Positions 1-9,048 of a DNA stretch of 35,798 bases are shown piece by piece. Under the pieces are notes generated by a model, which searched no databases, was not told the DNA's origin, and saw only the letters and a list, made by a program, of their open reading frames with translations. Every line of letters begins with the position of its first letter. Within the stretch, counting starts at the first letter, position 1. The DNA comes from Bifidobacterium breve. Its GTDB lineage: Bacteria > Cyanobacteriota > Cyanobacteriia > PCC-6307 > Cyanobiaceae. A program made the translations under genes and the position numbers. Location: the NCBI GenBank assembly GCA_943325005.2, contig CALPNT020000006.1:1-35798 (forward strand), in the 5' to 3' direction.

Positions 1-42
1 GGGGATCCGCTGGGCCGGGGTCAGGGCATGCCGGCCTCGTCG

Positions 43-495
43 TCAGGGCTTGGCGGGATTCTTGGCGGCAGGCTCCACGCACTTCACAGCGGCGGAGAGC
101 TGACGACGGGCGATGATCACAGGCTGGGCCTGGGCCTTGAGCTCCACGGCCGCCTGCTCAAGCGTTTGCTTCTTGTTGCTGGCCACCTTGGCCACCTCGG
201 CCTTGAAGGCCTTCAGCTGGGTGTTGAAGTTCTGCAGCCGCAGTTGCTCCAGCTTCTCCTTGGACGTTTCCAGGGAAGAGAGGGCTGTGGCCAGCGCCTT
301 GTCGGCAGCGGTGGCTTCGCCCACGGTGGAAGTCGGCTTGAGGGCTGCCACCTGCTCAAGCGCTTGGCCGACCTTGGCCAGCTGGCTGCAGATCTGGCTT
401 TCGGTCTTCTGTTCGCGCTCGGCAATGGTTTGTTTCTGGCAGCCGACGCTGGCCAGGGCCAGCAGACAGGTCAGGGCAAGCAGGGGGCGGCGCAT
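43..495 (-). CDS. Small predicted lipoprotein with coiled coil
   Basis: This 150-residue protein begins with a lipoprotein signal: two arginines at residues 2-3, a hydrophobic stretch, and a lipobox LASVGC with the modifiable Cys at residue 19. The mature part is Ala/Lys/Glu/Gln-rich and reads as a long amphipathic helix or coiled coil (about residues 25-120). It has one further Cys near the C-terminus (CVEP). It should be anchored in a membrane facing the periplasm or thylakoid lumen. I recognise no enzymatic domain and assign no function. The ATG at 495 gives the complete signal peptide, although no Shine-Dalgarno is visible. The next gene upstream on the same strand ends at 555, so co-transcription with the aminotransferase is possible. 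Confidence 0.8.
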   Translation of the reverse strand: MRRPLLALTCLLALASVGCQKQTIAEREQKTESQICSQLAKVGQALEQVAALKPTSTVGEATAADKALATALSSLETSKEKLEQLRLQNFNTQLKAFKAEVAKVASNKKQTLEQAAVELKAQAQPVIIARRQLSAAVKCVEPAAKNPAKP

Positions 496-554
496 GGAAC
501 CAAGAAATGTTCATTGCGAACTTTAATTGGGCGGCGCCGACCTGCCATCCCCTC

Positions 555-1706
555 TTAGCGATTCAATTCCGCGGCAGCGGCGGCCACACCGGCCCCGGTG
601 GGTACCTTGCCCAGGCCCAGATCCTGCAGGGTCGCTTCGATCGCCGCCACGGCGGTGAGCACGTCCCGGTCGCAGACGAAGCCGAGATGGCCGATGCGAA
701 ACACATGGCCTTTGAGATGGTCCTGGCCGCCCGCCAGCAGGATGTCGAAGCGGTTCTTCACCTCCTTGCGCAGGCTTTCGGCATCGATGCCTTCCGGGGC
801 TACGGCGGTGATCGCGGGGCTGCCGTGGCCTGCGGCCGCATAGAGGGGCAGGCCGATCGCCGTCATCGCCGCCTGGATGGCGCGGCGATGACGATCGTGG
901 CGGGCGAAGATCGCCGCCAGGCCTTCGTGCTGCATCATCTCGAGGGCAGCCTCGAGGGCGAAGTAAAGGTTGATCGCCGGGGTGAACGGATTGCTATCGG
1001 CTTTGGCCGATTTCCGATACTTGCCGAGATCGAGGTAGAACTTCGGCAGGTCCGAACGCTCGTAGGCCGCCCAGGCCCGCTCGCTCATCGCCACGAAGCT
1101 CAGACCCGGCGGCATCATGTAGCCCTTCTGGGATCCGGAGCCGATCACATCGAGGCCCCAGGCGTCCATCGGCACATCGCAGGCGCCCAGGCTGGTGACG
1201 CAGTCGGCGATGGTCAGGGCGGTGCCATGGGTGCGCACGTGGCCGGCGATCGTCTGCAGGTCGTTGATCACCCCGGTGGAGGTTTCCGAGTGGGTGAGGA
1301 TCACGGCCCGGATCGCTTTGCTGGTGTCCGCTTCAAGGGCAGCTTTGAAGGCTTCCGGATCGAGGGGCTGGCCCCACTCCGCCTTGATCACCTGGACGTC
1401 GAGGCCGTAGGCCTGCGCCACCTTCACCCAGCGCTCGCCGAACTTGCCGTTGTCGCCGCAGAGCACCCGATCGCCGCGGCTGCAGGTGTTGATGATGCCC
1501 GCCTCCATGGCGGCAGTGCCGCTGCCGGTGATCACCAGCACGTCATCGCTGGTCTGATGCAGCCACTGCAACTGCTCGGTGGTGCGCTTGACGATCTTCT
1601 GGAACTCGGCGCTGCGATGGCCGATCGGATGGCGACCCATCGCCTGCAGAACGGTTTCCGGCACGGGGGTGGGGCCCGGAATCATCAGAGTGAGCTTGTC
1701 CTGCAT
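555..1706 (-). CDS. Class V aminotransferase (serine/alanine-glyoxylate aminotransferase type)
   Basis: A 383-residue PLP-dependent fold-type I aminotransferase. The N-terminus reads LMIPGPTPVPE, the usual opening of the alanine-glyoxylate/serine-glyoxylate family. The phosphate-binding segment is ITGSGTAAME (59-68), the PLP pyridine-contacting Asp is in IADCVTS (about 168), and the Schiff-base Lys is K194 in GSGSQKGYM. In cyanobacteria this family converts glyoxylate to glycine in photorespiration using serine or alanine; the true donor cannot be read from sequence. The frame stays open upstream to 1883, but the ATG at 1706 puts the family's conserved N-terminus at residue 1, so the 59 extra low-complexity residues are not expected to be translated. 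It is transcribed divergently from cbiD across 188 bp. Confidence 0.93.
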   Translation of the reverse strand: MQDKLTLMIPGPTPVPETVLQAMGRHPIGHRSAEFQKIVKRTTEQLQWLHQTSDDVLVITGSGTAAMEAGIINTCSRGDRVLCGDNGKFGERWVKVAQAYGLDVQVIKAEWGQPLDPEAFKAALEADTSKAIRAVILTHSETSTGVINDLQTIAGHVRTHGTALTIADCVTSLGACDVPMDAWGLDVIGSGSQKGYMMPPGLSFVAMSERAWAAYERSDLPKFYLDLGKYRKSAKADSNPFTPAINLYFALEAALEMMQHEGLAAIFARHDRHRRAIQAAMTAIGLPLYAAAGHGSPAITAVAPEGIDAESLRKEVKNRFDILLAGGQDHLKGHVFRIGHLGFVCDRDVLTAVAAIEATLQDLGLGKVPTGAGVAAAAAELNR

Positions 1707-1894
1707 GGGAAGGCGGGCGAAGGGCGCGGCGATGGGTGGGGCGATGAATGGGCGAGGCGGTGCGCCGGCGAGTGATGGGGCGGGCGCGACCGGGTCCTTG
1801 CCTTGCCGTACGGCGGCAGTGCAATCCTCCACCATAAAAAACGGCCTTCCCGCCCCCGGCCCTTGCTGGGCTTGCCCACCCATCCCTTGAGCCG

Positions 1895-3079
1895 ATGACC
1901 GACGATCACACCCTTGCCAAGCCGGCGGCTCCGGCGGAGAGCGGCGGTTTCACCCTGCCGGTGTGGCTGGCGGCCGCAGCGCGCGCGGCTCTGGCCGTGC
2001 TGCTGCAGGAGCCGTTCGCAGCGGAGTGTCCGCTGCAGTTGCTGCGGCCGGCGCGGCTGGCCTCGGTGCCGGTGCGGGCCGCCGCCTGGCTCGGTGCAGG
2101 CTGGGCCCTGGGCGAAACCTGCTGTGACCCGGGCGATGGTCTCGATCTCACCCGGGGATTGGTGGTGTGGGTGCTGGCCCGTTGGCTGGAGCCCGACAGC
2201 CAGGCGGGCGCTGCTGTCGCTCCGGTGGCCCCAGCCCCGGCGATCGTGCTGGAGGCGGGCGAGGGGGTGGGGGTGCTCGCCGACGGCGGTGCCGCCTGCC
2301 TCTCCGGCTACGCCTGGGAGCTCCTGGAGGCCAACCTGCTGCCACGGCTGCCGGACGGACGGCGACTGCTGCTGCGAGTGGTGCTGCCGGCGGGGCGTCA
2401 GCTGGCCGAGCGCACCAGCAATGCTGCCTTTGGCGTGGTGGATGGCCTGGCCCTGATCGGTACCCAGGCCGAGGTGCAGGCCAGTGCCGATCCCGATCAG
2501 CTGCGGCGCACCCTGGAGGTGTTGGCCGAACGCCTGGCGGATCCGGCCTTCGGCGGTGATCTGGTGCTGGTGATCGGCGAGAACGGCCTTGATCTGGCCC
2601 CCCGGCTGGGCCTGTCGCCGGCGCTGCTACTCAAGTGCGGCAACTGGCTGGGTCCGGTGCTGGTGGCGGCCGCGGCGGGCGGGGCGCGGCGACTGCTCCT
2701 GTTTGGCTATCAGGGCAAACTGATCAAGCTGGCCGGCGGCATCTTCCACACCCACCATCACCTGGCCGATGGCCGCAGTGAGGTGCTCACCGCCCTGGCG
2801 GCGCTGGAGGGGCTGGGCGGCGAGGCCCTGGCCGAGCTCCATGGCGCTGCCACGGTGGAGGCTGGCCTGGCGGGGCTGGAGCTGGCCGATCCGGCCTTGG
2901 CCGAGCGCCTGCGCCGCCGCATCGCGGCCACGGTCGAAGCGCGCACCGGCGCCTATCTGCAGCGCCATGGAGTGGCTGGAGCGGTGGTGGGAGCGGTGCT
3001 GTTCGATCGTTCCCGCCGGATCCGGGCCCGGGGGCCGGTGGGGAGCAGCCTGCTGGAGGCCTTCAGGGGCCCGACCTAG
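1895..3079 (+). CDS. cbiD: Cobalt-precorrin-5B (C1)-methyltransferase CbiD
   Basis: A 394-residue protein. CbiD transfers a methyl group from SAM to C-1 of cobalt-precorrin-5B in anaerobic-type cobalamin synthesis. Family landmarks are a GEGVG segment near residues 123-127, the PAGRQLAERTSNAAFGVVDGL block followed by LIGTQ, a VLVIGENGLD segment, KCGNWLG, and the LLLFGYQGKLIKLAGGIFHTHH block. The usual N-terminal glycine/threonine motif (commonly GYTTGACAAAA) is altered to GFTLPVWLAAAARAAL, so the methyltransferase call rests on the central and C-terminal blocks. The ATG at 1895 is the first start after the divergent spacer. guaA follows after 65 bp on the same strand. No cobalamin riboswitch is recognisable upstream. 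Confidence 0.88.
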   Translation: MTDDHTLAKPAAPAESGGFTLPVWLAAAARAALAVLLQEPFAAECPLQLLRPARLASVPVRAAAWLGAGWALGETCCDPGDGLDLTRGLVVWVLARWLEPDSQAGAAVAPVAPAPAIVLEAGEGVGVLADGGAACLSGYAWELLEANLLPRLPDGRRLLLRVVLPAGRQLAERTSNAAFGVVDGLALIGTQAEVQASADPDQLRRTLEVLAERLADPAFGGDLVLVIGENGLDLAPRLGLSPALLLKCGNWLGPVLVAAAAGGARRLLLFGYQGKLIKLAGGIFHTHHHLADGRSEVLTALAALEGLGGEALAELHGAATVEAGLAGLELADPALAERLRRRIAATVEARTGAYLQRHGVAGAVVGAVLFDRSRRIRARGPVGSSLLEAFRGPT

Positions 3080-3144
3080 GGTGCATGCAGCCAGCCAGCG
3101 GTTGACGGTCGTTCGGGCCGTTCAGACCGGAACCGATCCTGCCG

Positions 3145-4737
3145 ATGCCCCCTTCGACGACTGATGCCCCCGCCGCGGGTCGCCAACCCGCCATCGTCAT
3201 TCTTGATTTTGGTTCCCAGTATTCGGAACTGATCGCCCGCCGTGTGCGCGAAACCGAGGTGTTCTCGCTGGTGATGGCTTACACCACCAGCGCCGAGGAG
3301 CTGCGGGCTTTGGCACCGAGGGGCATCATCTTCAGCGGCGGGCCGAGCTCGGTGTACGAGGAGGGAGCGCCCCTGTGCGATCCGGAGCTCTGGGATCTGG
3401 GGATCCCGATCCTTGGGGTCTGCTACGGCATGCAGCTGATGGTGCAGCAGCTGGGCGGTTCGGTGATCGCGGCTGGTCGGGCTGAATATGGCAAAGCACC
3501 GCTATATGTCGACGATCCCACCGATCTGCTCACCAACGTCGATGACGGATCGACGATGTGGATGAGCCATGGCGATTCCGTGCAGGCGCTGCCACCGGGA
3601 TTCGTACGTCTGGCCCACACCGAGAACACCCCGGAAGCGGCCGTGGCGAACCACGATCGTCGTCTTTATGGCGTGCAGTTCCACCCGGAAGTGGTGCATT
3701 CCAGTTGTGGCATGGCGCTGATCCGTAATTTTGTTTATCATATCTGCGGCTGCATTCCCGACTGGACCACAGCCACCTTCATTGATGAAGCGATTGCTGA
3801 TGTGCGTGCCCAGGTGGGCGACAAGCGGGTGTTGCTGGCTCTGTCTGGGGGGGTTGATTCGTCCACGCTGGCCTTCTTGCTGCACCAGGCGATCGGTGAT
3901 CAGCTCACCTGCATGTTCATCGACCAGGGCTTCATGCGGAAGGGTGAACCCGAATTCCTGGTGGACTTCTTTGATAAGCGATTCCACATCAATGTGGAGT
4001 ACATCCATGCGCGGGAGCGCTTCATCTCCCAGCTCGCTGGCATTTCCGATCCCGAGGAGAAACGCAAGATCATCGGTGCAGAGTTCATCCGGGTGTTTGA
4101 GGCGGAGAGCAAGCGTCTCGGCCCCTTCGATTATCTAGCTCAGGGCACCCTTTACCCCGATGTGATCGAGAGCGCCGGCACGGGCATTGATCCCAAGACC
4201 GGTGAGCGGGTCGCCGTCAAGATCAAGAGCCACCACAACGTCGGCGGGCTGCCCAAGGATCTGCAGTTCAAGCTGGTGGAACCCTTGCGGCGGCTGTTCA
4301 AGGACGAGGTGCGCAAGGTGGGCCGCAATCTGGGCCTGCCAGAGGAGATCGTCGGCCGCCATCCGTTCCCGGGGCCAGGCCTGGCGATCCGCATTCTTGG
4401 AGAAGTGGATAACGACAAGCTCGACATCCTGCGCGATGCCGACCTGATCGTGCGCGAGGAGGTGCGTAATGCCGGCCTTTATCACGACATCTGGCAGGCC
4501 TTCGCGGTGCTGCTGCCGGTGCGCAGTGTGGGTGTGATGGGCGACAAGCGCACCTATGCCTATCCGATCGTGCTGCGTTGCGTCTCCTCCGAAGACGGCA
4601 TGACCGCCGATTGGTCGCGCCTGCCCTACGACCTGCTGGAACTGATCTCCAACCGCATCGTCAACGAGGTGCGCGGCGTCAATCGGGTGGTGTACGACAT
4701 CACCAGCAAGCCCCCGGGCACGATCGAGTGGGAATAG
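3145..4737 (+). CDS. guaA: GMP synthase (glutamine-hydrolysing)
   Basis: A 530-residue protein, full length for the family. It aminates XMP to GMP using glutamine and ATP. The class I glutamine amidotransferase domain spans about residues 15-205, with nucleophile C93 in GVCYGMQ and the His/Glu pair H180 and E182 in QFHPEV. The ATP pyrophosphatase domain starts with the PP-loop LSGGVDSS (233-240). The C-terminal dimerisation domain contains [11 protein letters not shown] and ends in KPPGTIEWE, the canonical GuaA terminus. All key residues are present, so it should be active. The roughly 14-residue N-terminal leader before the first beta strand is slightly longer than usual. It lies 65 bp after cbiD with no obvious terminator between them. 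Confidence 0.98.
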   Translation: MPPSTTDAPAAGRQPAIVILDFGSQYSELIARRVRETEVFSLVMAYTTSAEELRALAPRGIIFSGGPSSVYEEGAPLCDPELWDLGIPILGVCYGMQLMVQQLGGSVIAAGRAEYGKAPLYVDDPTDLLTNVDDGSTMWMSHGDSVQALPPGFVRLAHTENTPEAAVANHDRRLYGVQFHPEVVHSSCGMALIRNFVYHICGCIPDWTTATFIDEAIADVRAQVGDKRVLLALSGGVDSSTLAFLLHQAIGDQLTCMFIDQGFMRKGEPEFLVDFFDKRFHINVEYIHARERFISQLAGISDPEEKRKIIGAEFIRVFEAESKRLGPFDYLAQGTLYPDVIESAGTGIDPKTGERVAVKIKSHHNVGGLPKDLQFKLVEPLRRLFKDEVRKVGRNLGLPEEIVGRHPFPGPGLAIRILGEVDNDKLDILRDADLIVREEVRNAGLYHDIWQAFAVLLPVRSVGVMGDKRTYAYPIVLRCVSSEDGMTADWSRLPYDLLELISNRIVNEVRGVNRVVYDITSKPPGTIEWE

Positions 4738-4998
4738 GGGCTTGGTGATGGCGGCTCGGCACTGGGGCTGGACCCGGCTGCTGCGTCCAGGTTCCTCCTG
4801 GCTGGCCCTGAGTCCATCGGCCTCGGGGTTCCGGCCTGAGCAAGTTGGCAATCAAGCGCTTGGTGAGCGTGCGCCCGACGGCCAGCGGCCTTCCCCTGGT
4901 CCTGCAGTTGACGGCGGTCCAGCCCGCCAACTCGTTCGCTGGCTGCACTGGCTCAGGCAGCCTGCCGCCGATACCATCGGACACCGATCCTCTGGCCC
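4738..4998 (+). other. Spacer between guaA and the next unknown gene
   Basis: This 261-bp stretch has no gene I can support. One open frame starting with TTG crosses it, but its translation is Pro/Arg/Gly-rich with no domain or hydrophobic pattern, and it would overlap the following start. A short imperfect inverted repeat (CCAGG/CCTGG near 4787-4801) is too weak to call a terminator. Confidence 0.4.
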
Positions 4999-5655
4999 GT
5001 GACTGCCGTACCTCCTGGCCTTAGTACGTCGTCTTCCGCCACCAGCCCCAGCGGTGCCGAGCAGGACGTGCAACTGCAGCGCCGCCTCCAGCAGGACAGC
5101 ATCGTGCTGGCCGGCAAAACCATCTTCCTCAATCCCTTCCTCTACTGGCGCCGCTTCGACGCCAACACCGATCGCTGGCTGAGGGAGCCCGGCCAGCTTC
5201 CCGAAGAACAGATCGAGGCCAACCGCCTGCGTTTTTATCCAGAGCTCGACTGGGAGCAGATCGAGCCGGAGCTGCGTGCCGTCAAGGACAGTGCTGTGGA
5301 GATGTTTCTCAAGAGCCTGGAGTTGATCATCACCTTCAACCCCGAGCTCAGTGCCGGCCATCTGCTCGAGGTGGAGCGCAAGATGGCGGTCACCAAGAAG
5401 AAGGCCTTTGAGCGCTGGGTCGAGCGGGCTCTGAACCGTCGCCTGCAGGAGCAAAAACGGGAGCGCCGGCGCTTCGATCGGGACCGGGCGCTGAGGGGCT
5501 GGCTGGAATGGTTTGCGCTTGACACCACCCGCCAGTCGCTGATGCCGCTTTCGGCCCTGCTGGTGGTCGCCGTTGCGGCGGGCTGGTGGTTCGGTAGTCA
5601 GCGCTTGTGCCCGCCGATGATCGTCGATCCCGGCCTTCAGCGACCCGCCGTCTGA
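4999..5655 (+). CDS. Conserved-looking unknown protein with C-terminal membrane anchor
   Basis: A 218-residue protein of no recognised family. Residues 1-25 are Ser/Pro-rich. A globular segment with aromatic residues (FLNPFLYWRRF at about 43-53; RFYPELDWEQIEPEL at about 78-92) is followed by a strongly charged helix (about 125-165, Lys/Arg/Glu-rich). A single transmembrane helix lies at about 181-199, followed by a short tail. The layout suggests a cytoplasmic domain tethered to the membrane by its C-terminus. The start is GTG without a Shine-Dalgarno, and the first residues are low complexity, so the true start could lie a little downstream. It sits 64 bp before another unknown that abuts the PBP2 gene, making an envelope-related role a guess from position only. 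Confidence 0.75.
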   Translation: MTAVPPGLSTSSSATSPSGAEQDVQLQRRLQQDSIVLAGKTIFLNPFLYWRRFDANTDRWLREPGQLPEEQIEANRLRFYPELDWEQIEPELRAVKDSAVEMFLKSLELIITFNPELSAGHLLEVERKMAVTKKKAFERWVERALNRRLQEQKRERRRFDRDRALRGWLEWFALDTTRQSLMPLSALLVVAVAAGWWFGSQRLCPPMIVDPGLQRPAV

Positions 5656-5719
5656 GCCAAGCCCTCGGGCGTGGCCCGGCGCGTCAGACTGTCAGCATCC
5701 TGTTACCACTTCCCTGGCC

Positions 5720-6103
5720 ATGGCTGCCGATCCCCTGGATGCTCTGCGGCTGACGCTGATGCAGGACGTGCTTCCCGTTGGCGTGGCCATGGTGGATCGC
5801 GCCCGCCGCGGTGGGCCTAGGGAGGTGCTGGCGGCCTTTGATGGCAGCAGTGCCGATCCGCTCGGGCAGTTGCGTCAGGAGGGGGAGCCCGTGGCTTCCC
5901 AGTTGCGGGAAGGCCTGGATCGGTTTCAGCCTGGTCTTGGCAATCCGGTGATGAAGGTGGAGGTTCGCGATGTCGAGCCCAGTGAGCCGCTGGAGCGCAC
6001 CGATCCGGCCGAACTCCAGAGCGCCCTGGCCCGGATCGCTTCGCGTCTCAGCTTGTTGGAGCAGGGTCTGGTCGCCACTGAGGCCGCTGCCGCCCGCCGT
6101 TGA
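5720..6103 (+). CDS. Unknown protein coupled to PBP2
   Basis: A 127-residue soluble protein with an ATG start. It opens with a hydrophobic amphipathic segment (LRLTLMQDVLPVGVAMVDRARRG). An acidic middle follows, then an Ala/Leu/Arg-rich C-terminal helix (about residues 97-125) that could form a coiled coil. I recognise no domain. Its TGA ends at 6103, one base before the PBP2 ATG at 6105, so the two genes are almost certainly co-transcribed and probably translationally coupled. That tight spacing is the main reason to regard it as real; its function is unknown. Confidence 0.75.
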   Translation: MAADPLDALRLTLMQDVLPVGVAMVDRARRGGPREVLAAFDGSSADPLGQLRQEGEPVASQLREGLDRFQPGLGNPVMKVEVRDVEPSEPLERTDPAELQSALARIASRLSLLEQGLVATEAAAARR

Positions 6104-6104
6104 C

Positions 6105-7850
6105 ATGGGCTACGGCGGCCTGTCCTCACGCCAGACCGGTGTCGGTGCCCAGTCGGCGGTGCTGCTGCTGGTGGTGCTGCTGTTCTCCGGGGCCATTGCC
6201 GCTCGACTGGCCTGGTTGCAATTGCTGCATGGACCTGAGTACCGGGCGATGGCGGATGAAAACCGCATTCGCTTGAGTCCCCGCGATCCGGTGCGGGGAC
6301 GCTTGCTCGATCGCCATGGCCGGGTGCTGGCCACCAACCGACTCACGTATCAGCTTTATCTCCAGCCTCGCTTGGTGGAGCCTCGCGATTGGCCGGCGCT
6401 GAGGGATCGGCTCAGCCGGCTGCTGCTTATCCCTGCGGCCCAGCTGGAGCAGCAGTGGCGCCAGGGCCAGCGCCAATCGGAGGCTTTCCGCATCCAACTA
6501 GCTGGCCCGCTGACACCGGTTCAGGTGCTGCGCTTCCGCGAGCAGGCGGGTCTGTTGCCAGGAGCTGAGGTGGCCGCCGACGTGCTGCGCTCCTACCCCG
6601 GCGGCCGGCTGGCCTCCCATCTGATGGGCTACACCAGCAGCATCACCGAGGAGGAGTACCAGCGACTGCGCGACAAGGGCTATCGCTTCAGCGACCGCAT
6701 CGGCCGCAGCGGCCTTGAAAAGGTGTTCGAAGCCTCGCTGCGGGGCGAATGGGGCGGCCAGCAACTGGAGGTGGATGCGGCCGGCCAGGTGCAGCGGGTG
6801 TTGGGTGATAAGCCCGCCAAAGCCGGTCGCGATCTGCGCCTCACCATCGATCTGGACTTGCAGCGGGCAGCAGAACGGGCGCTCGATACCGTCGCCAAGG
6901 GGGCGATCGTGGCGATGGATCCCCGCACCGGCGCCATTCGGGCGATGGCCAGTCGGCCCAACTTCGACCCCAACATCTTCGCGGAAGGGCCCAGCACGGC
7001 CCAGTGGAACGATCTCAATCGCCCCGATGCGCCGATGTTGAATCGGGCTTTTCAGGGATTTCCGCCGGCCAGCACCTTCAAGATCGTCACCACGATCGCC
7101 GGGCTCGAATCCGGCAAGTTCGGCCCCCACTCGAGGTTGCCGACGATGTCCCAGTTCTGTTATTACGGCCAGTGCTACGGCGACCACGGCGCCTTCGGTT
7201 TCATCGGCTTCCAGAAGGCCCTGGCGGTGAGCAGCAACAGCTTTTATTACCAGGTGGGCCTGAAAGTGGGCCCCCAGGAGCTGTTCAAGGCGGCCCGGCG
7301 CCTGGGCTACGGCCAGCACACCGGCATTGAGCTCAGGGAGGAGGAGAGTGAGGGGCTGCTGGGGGATCCCGCTTGGAAGCAGGCGGTGTTGCACGAGTCC
7401 TGGACCCCGGTCGACACGATCACCTCGGCGATCGGCCAGGGCGCTGTGACCGTCACGCCAATCCAGATGGCCCGGCTCTACGCCGCCATTGCCAATGGCG
7501 GAACCCTGGTGACCCCCCATCTGGTGGAGCAATCGACTCCCCGTCACTGGCTGGCCCTCAAGCCGGAAACCCTGCGGGTGCTGCGCCAGGGGTTGCGAAT
7601 GGTCGTGACGGAGGGCACCGGCCAAGTGCTCAACGATCCCACGCTGCCGGCGGTGGCCGGCAAGACGGGCACGGGAGAGGACCCACCCCGGCCGGACCAT
7701 GTCTGGTTTGGCGGCTACGCTCCGGCGGGTCGACCAGATCTGGTGATCGTGGCTTTCGGCGAGAACTCCGGCGGTTTCGGCGGCACGGTGGCGGCGCCGA
7801 TGGTCAAGGCGCTGATGAGCACCTGGTTCCGCAGCGGCCCCCGCCCGTGA
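6105..7850 (+). CDS. mrdA: Penicillin-binding protein 2 (class B transpeptidase)
   Basis: A 581-residue peptidoglycan D,D-transpeptidase of the PBP2/SpoVD-FtsI class. It has a short cytoplasmic N-terminus, one transmembrane helix (about residues 14-36), and a dimerisation domain with the DPVRGRLLDRHGRVLA segment. The penicillin-binding domain follows, with all three catalytic motifs: SxxK as STFK at S323, SxN as SSN at 376-378, and KTGT at K520. The frame is open further upstream, overlapping the previous gene, but ATG 6105 gives a proper short cytoplasmic leader. The start is one base after the upstream stop. The PBP2 rather than FtsI label follows from the early RDPVRGRLLDRHG and YQLYLQPR segments; FtsI is the main alternative. 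Confidence 0.93.
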   Translation: MGYGGLSSRQTGVGAQSAVLLLVVLLFSGAIAARLAWLQLLHGPEYRAMADENRIRLSPRDPVRGRLLDRHGRVLATNRLTYQLYLQPRLVEPRDWPALRDRLSRLLLIPAAQLEQQWRQGQRQSEAFRIQLAGPLTPVQVLRFREQAGLLPGAEVAADVLRSYPGGRLASHLMGYTSSITEEEYQRLRDKGYRFSDRIGRSGLEKVFEASLRGEWGGQQLEVDAAGQVQRVLGDKPAKAGRDLRLTIDLDLQRAAERALDTVAKGAIVAMDPRTGAIRAMASRPNFDPNIFAEGPSTAQWNDLNRPDAPMLNRAFQGFPPASTFKIVTTIAGLESGKFGPHSRLPTMSQFCYYGQCYGDHGAFGFIGFQKALAVSSNSFYYQVGLKVGPQELFKAARRLGYGQHTGIELREEESEGLLGDPAWKQAVLHESWTPVDTITSAIGQGAVTVTPIQMARLYAAIANGGTLVTPHLVEQSTPRHWLALKPETLRVLRQGLRMVVTEGTGQVLNDPTLPAVAGKTGTGEDPPRPDHVWFGGYAPAGRPDLVIVAFGENSGGFGGTVAAPMVKALMSTWFRSGPRP

Positions 7851-7895
7851 TGGTCGACCCCGGTCGGGGCCTTGGCCTGGACAGCCCAGGGCCGA

Positions 7896-9032
7896 TCAGC
7901 TGGCCAGCTGCAGATCCCCCAGGCCGAGCACCTGGCGGTAATAGCGGCGCAGTTGGTCGGTGGCGCCGGCCCAGCCCCAGCGTTCTGCTTCCGTGCGGGC
8001 GGCCAGGCGCAGGGAGCGGCGGGTGGTGGCATCGCCGAGCAGCCGATCCACGGCCGTCACAAAACTGGCGGGGCGATCGGGGTCGTAGAGGCAGCCGTTC
8101 ACCCCATCACTGACGATGTCGGGAATGCCCCCCCGGTTGGCCCCCACCACCGGGCAGCCGGCCGCCATCGCCTCCAGCAGCACCAGGCCCAGGGTCTCGG
8201 TGCTGGAGGGGAACAGGAAGGCATCGCCGCTGGCATAGGCCGCGGCCAGATCCAGCCCGGCCAGATAGCCCACGAAGGTGGTGGCGGTGCCTTCGAAGAT
8301 CTTTTCCAGCTGCTGCCGATGGGGGCCATCGCCCACCAGAGCCAGGCGAGCCTGGGGGATGGCCTCGAGCACCGGCCGGATGCGTTCAATCTGCTTTTCG
8401 GCTGAGAGGCGGCCGATGTAGAGGAGCAGGTTGCCGCTGTCACTGTGTCCGCCGTGCAGCCGCTCCCGCATCGCCGCCGAGCTCAGTTCCGGTCGAAACA
8501 GCTCGGTGTCCACACCCCGCTGCCACAGGGCCGTGTGCTGGATGCCCTTGGCGGCCAGTTCGTCCACCATGGCGGTGGAGGTGCAGAGGTTGAGCTGGGC
8601 CTGGTTGTGGGCGGCCTTGAGCAGCTCCCAGAGCAGCGGTTCGAGCATGCCCATGCCGTAGTGCTCCAGGTACTTGGGCAGGTGGGTGTGGTAGCTGGCC
8701 ACCAGGGGCAGGCCGCGGGTTTTGGCCAGCCAGATGCCTCCCAGTCCCAGCACGGCGGGATTCACCACGTGCACCAGGTCGGGGCCAAAGTTCTCCAGCG
8801 CCTCCGACACCGCTGGCCGCGGCAGGGCCAGCTTCAGCTCCGGGTAGAGGGGCAGTGGCATTGCCGGCACGCCCACCACCCTGGCGCCGCAGTAGCTGGC
8901 CGGCGCCCCTTCCGGGCAGAAGATCAGCACCTCATCGCCGGCTGCCACGAGATGCTCCACCGTCTTGGTGAGTCGCGTCACGATGCCATCGACCTTCGGC
9001 AGGAAGGTTTCGGTGAAAAAAGCGATCTTCAC
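7896..9032 (-). CDS. sqdX: Sulfoquinovosyl diacylglycerol synthase, GT4 glycosyltransferase
   Basis: A 378-residue GT-B glycosyltransferase of family GT4. SqdX transfers sulfoquinovose from UDP-sulfoquinovose to diacylglycerol, the last step of sulfolipid synthesis for thylakoid membranes. The N-terminal FTETFLPKVDGIVTR, the central YIGRLSAEKQIE nucleotide-sugar domain start, and the E-x7-E motif ETLGLVLLE are all present. The start is GTG at 9032: it places KIAFFTETF at the N-terminus, while the frame upstream runs through unrelated residues into sqdB. It lies 16 bp downstream of sqdB, and that pairing makes the specific SqdX assignment strong. Confidence 0.93.
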   Translation of the reverse strand: MKIAFFTETFLPKVDGIVTRLTKTVEHLVAAGDEVLIFCPEGAPASYCGARVVGVPAMPLPLYPELKLALPRPAVSEALENFGPDLVHVVNPAVLGLGGIWLAKTRGLPLVASYHTHLPKYLEHYGMGMLEPLLWELLKAAHNQAQLNLCTSTAMVDELAAKGIQHTALWQRGVDTELFRPELSSAAMRERLHGGHSDSGNLLLYIGRLSAEKQIERIRPVLEAIPQARLALVGDGPHRQQLEKIFEGTATTFVGYLAGLDLAAAYASGDAFLFPSSTETLGLVLLEAMAAGCPVVGANRGGIPDIVSDGVNGCLYDPDRPASFVTAVDRLLGDATTRRSLRLAARTEAERWGWAGATDQLRRYYRQVLGLGDLQLAS

Positions 9033-9048
9033 GTGGGCAGACCCCGGC

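Noticed and set aside
507..1775. Long plus-strand open frame of 422 codons opposite the aminotransferase
   Set aside because: It is the mirror of a clear PLP enzyme with all catalytic residues; its His/Gly/Arg-rich translation is typical of antisense frames in GC-rich DNA.
1707..1894. Possible cobalamin riboswitch before cbiD
   Set aside because: I looked for the conserved B12-box and found no convincing match or fold; the spacer is also short for this class and shared with a divergent gene.
4742..5002. Plus-strand open frame of 86 codons between guaA and the next unknown gene
   Set aside because: It begins with TTG, is Pro/Gly/Arg-rich without domain, signal or hydrophobic pattern, and runs into the next gene. 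High GC makes such frames common by chance.
6498..7700. Long minus-strand open frame opposite PBP2
   Set aside because: PBP2 has all three transpeptidase motifs in the other strand, and the antisense translation shows no family features.
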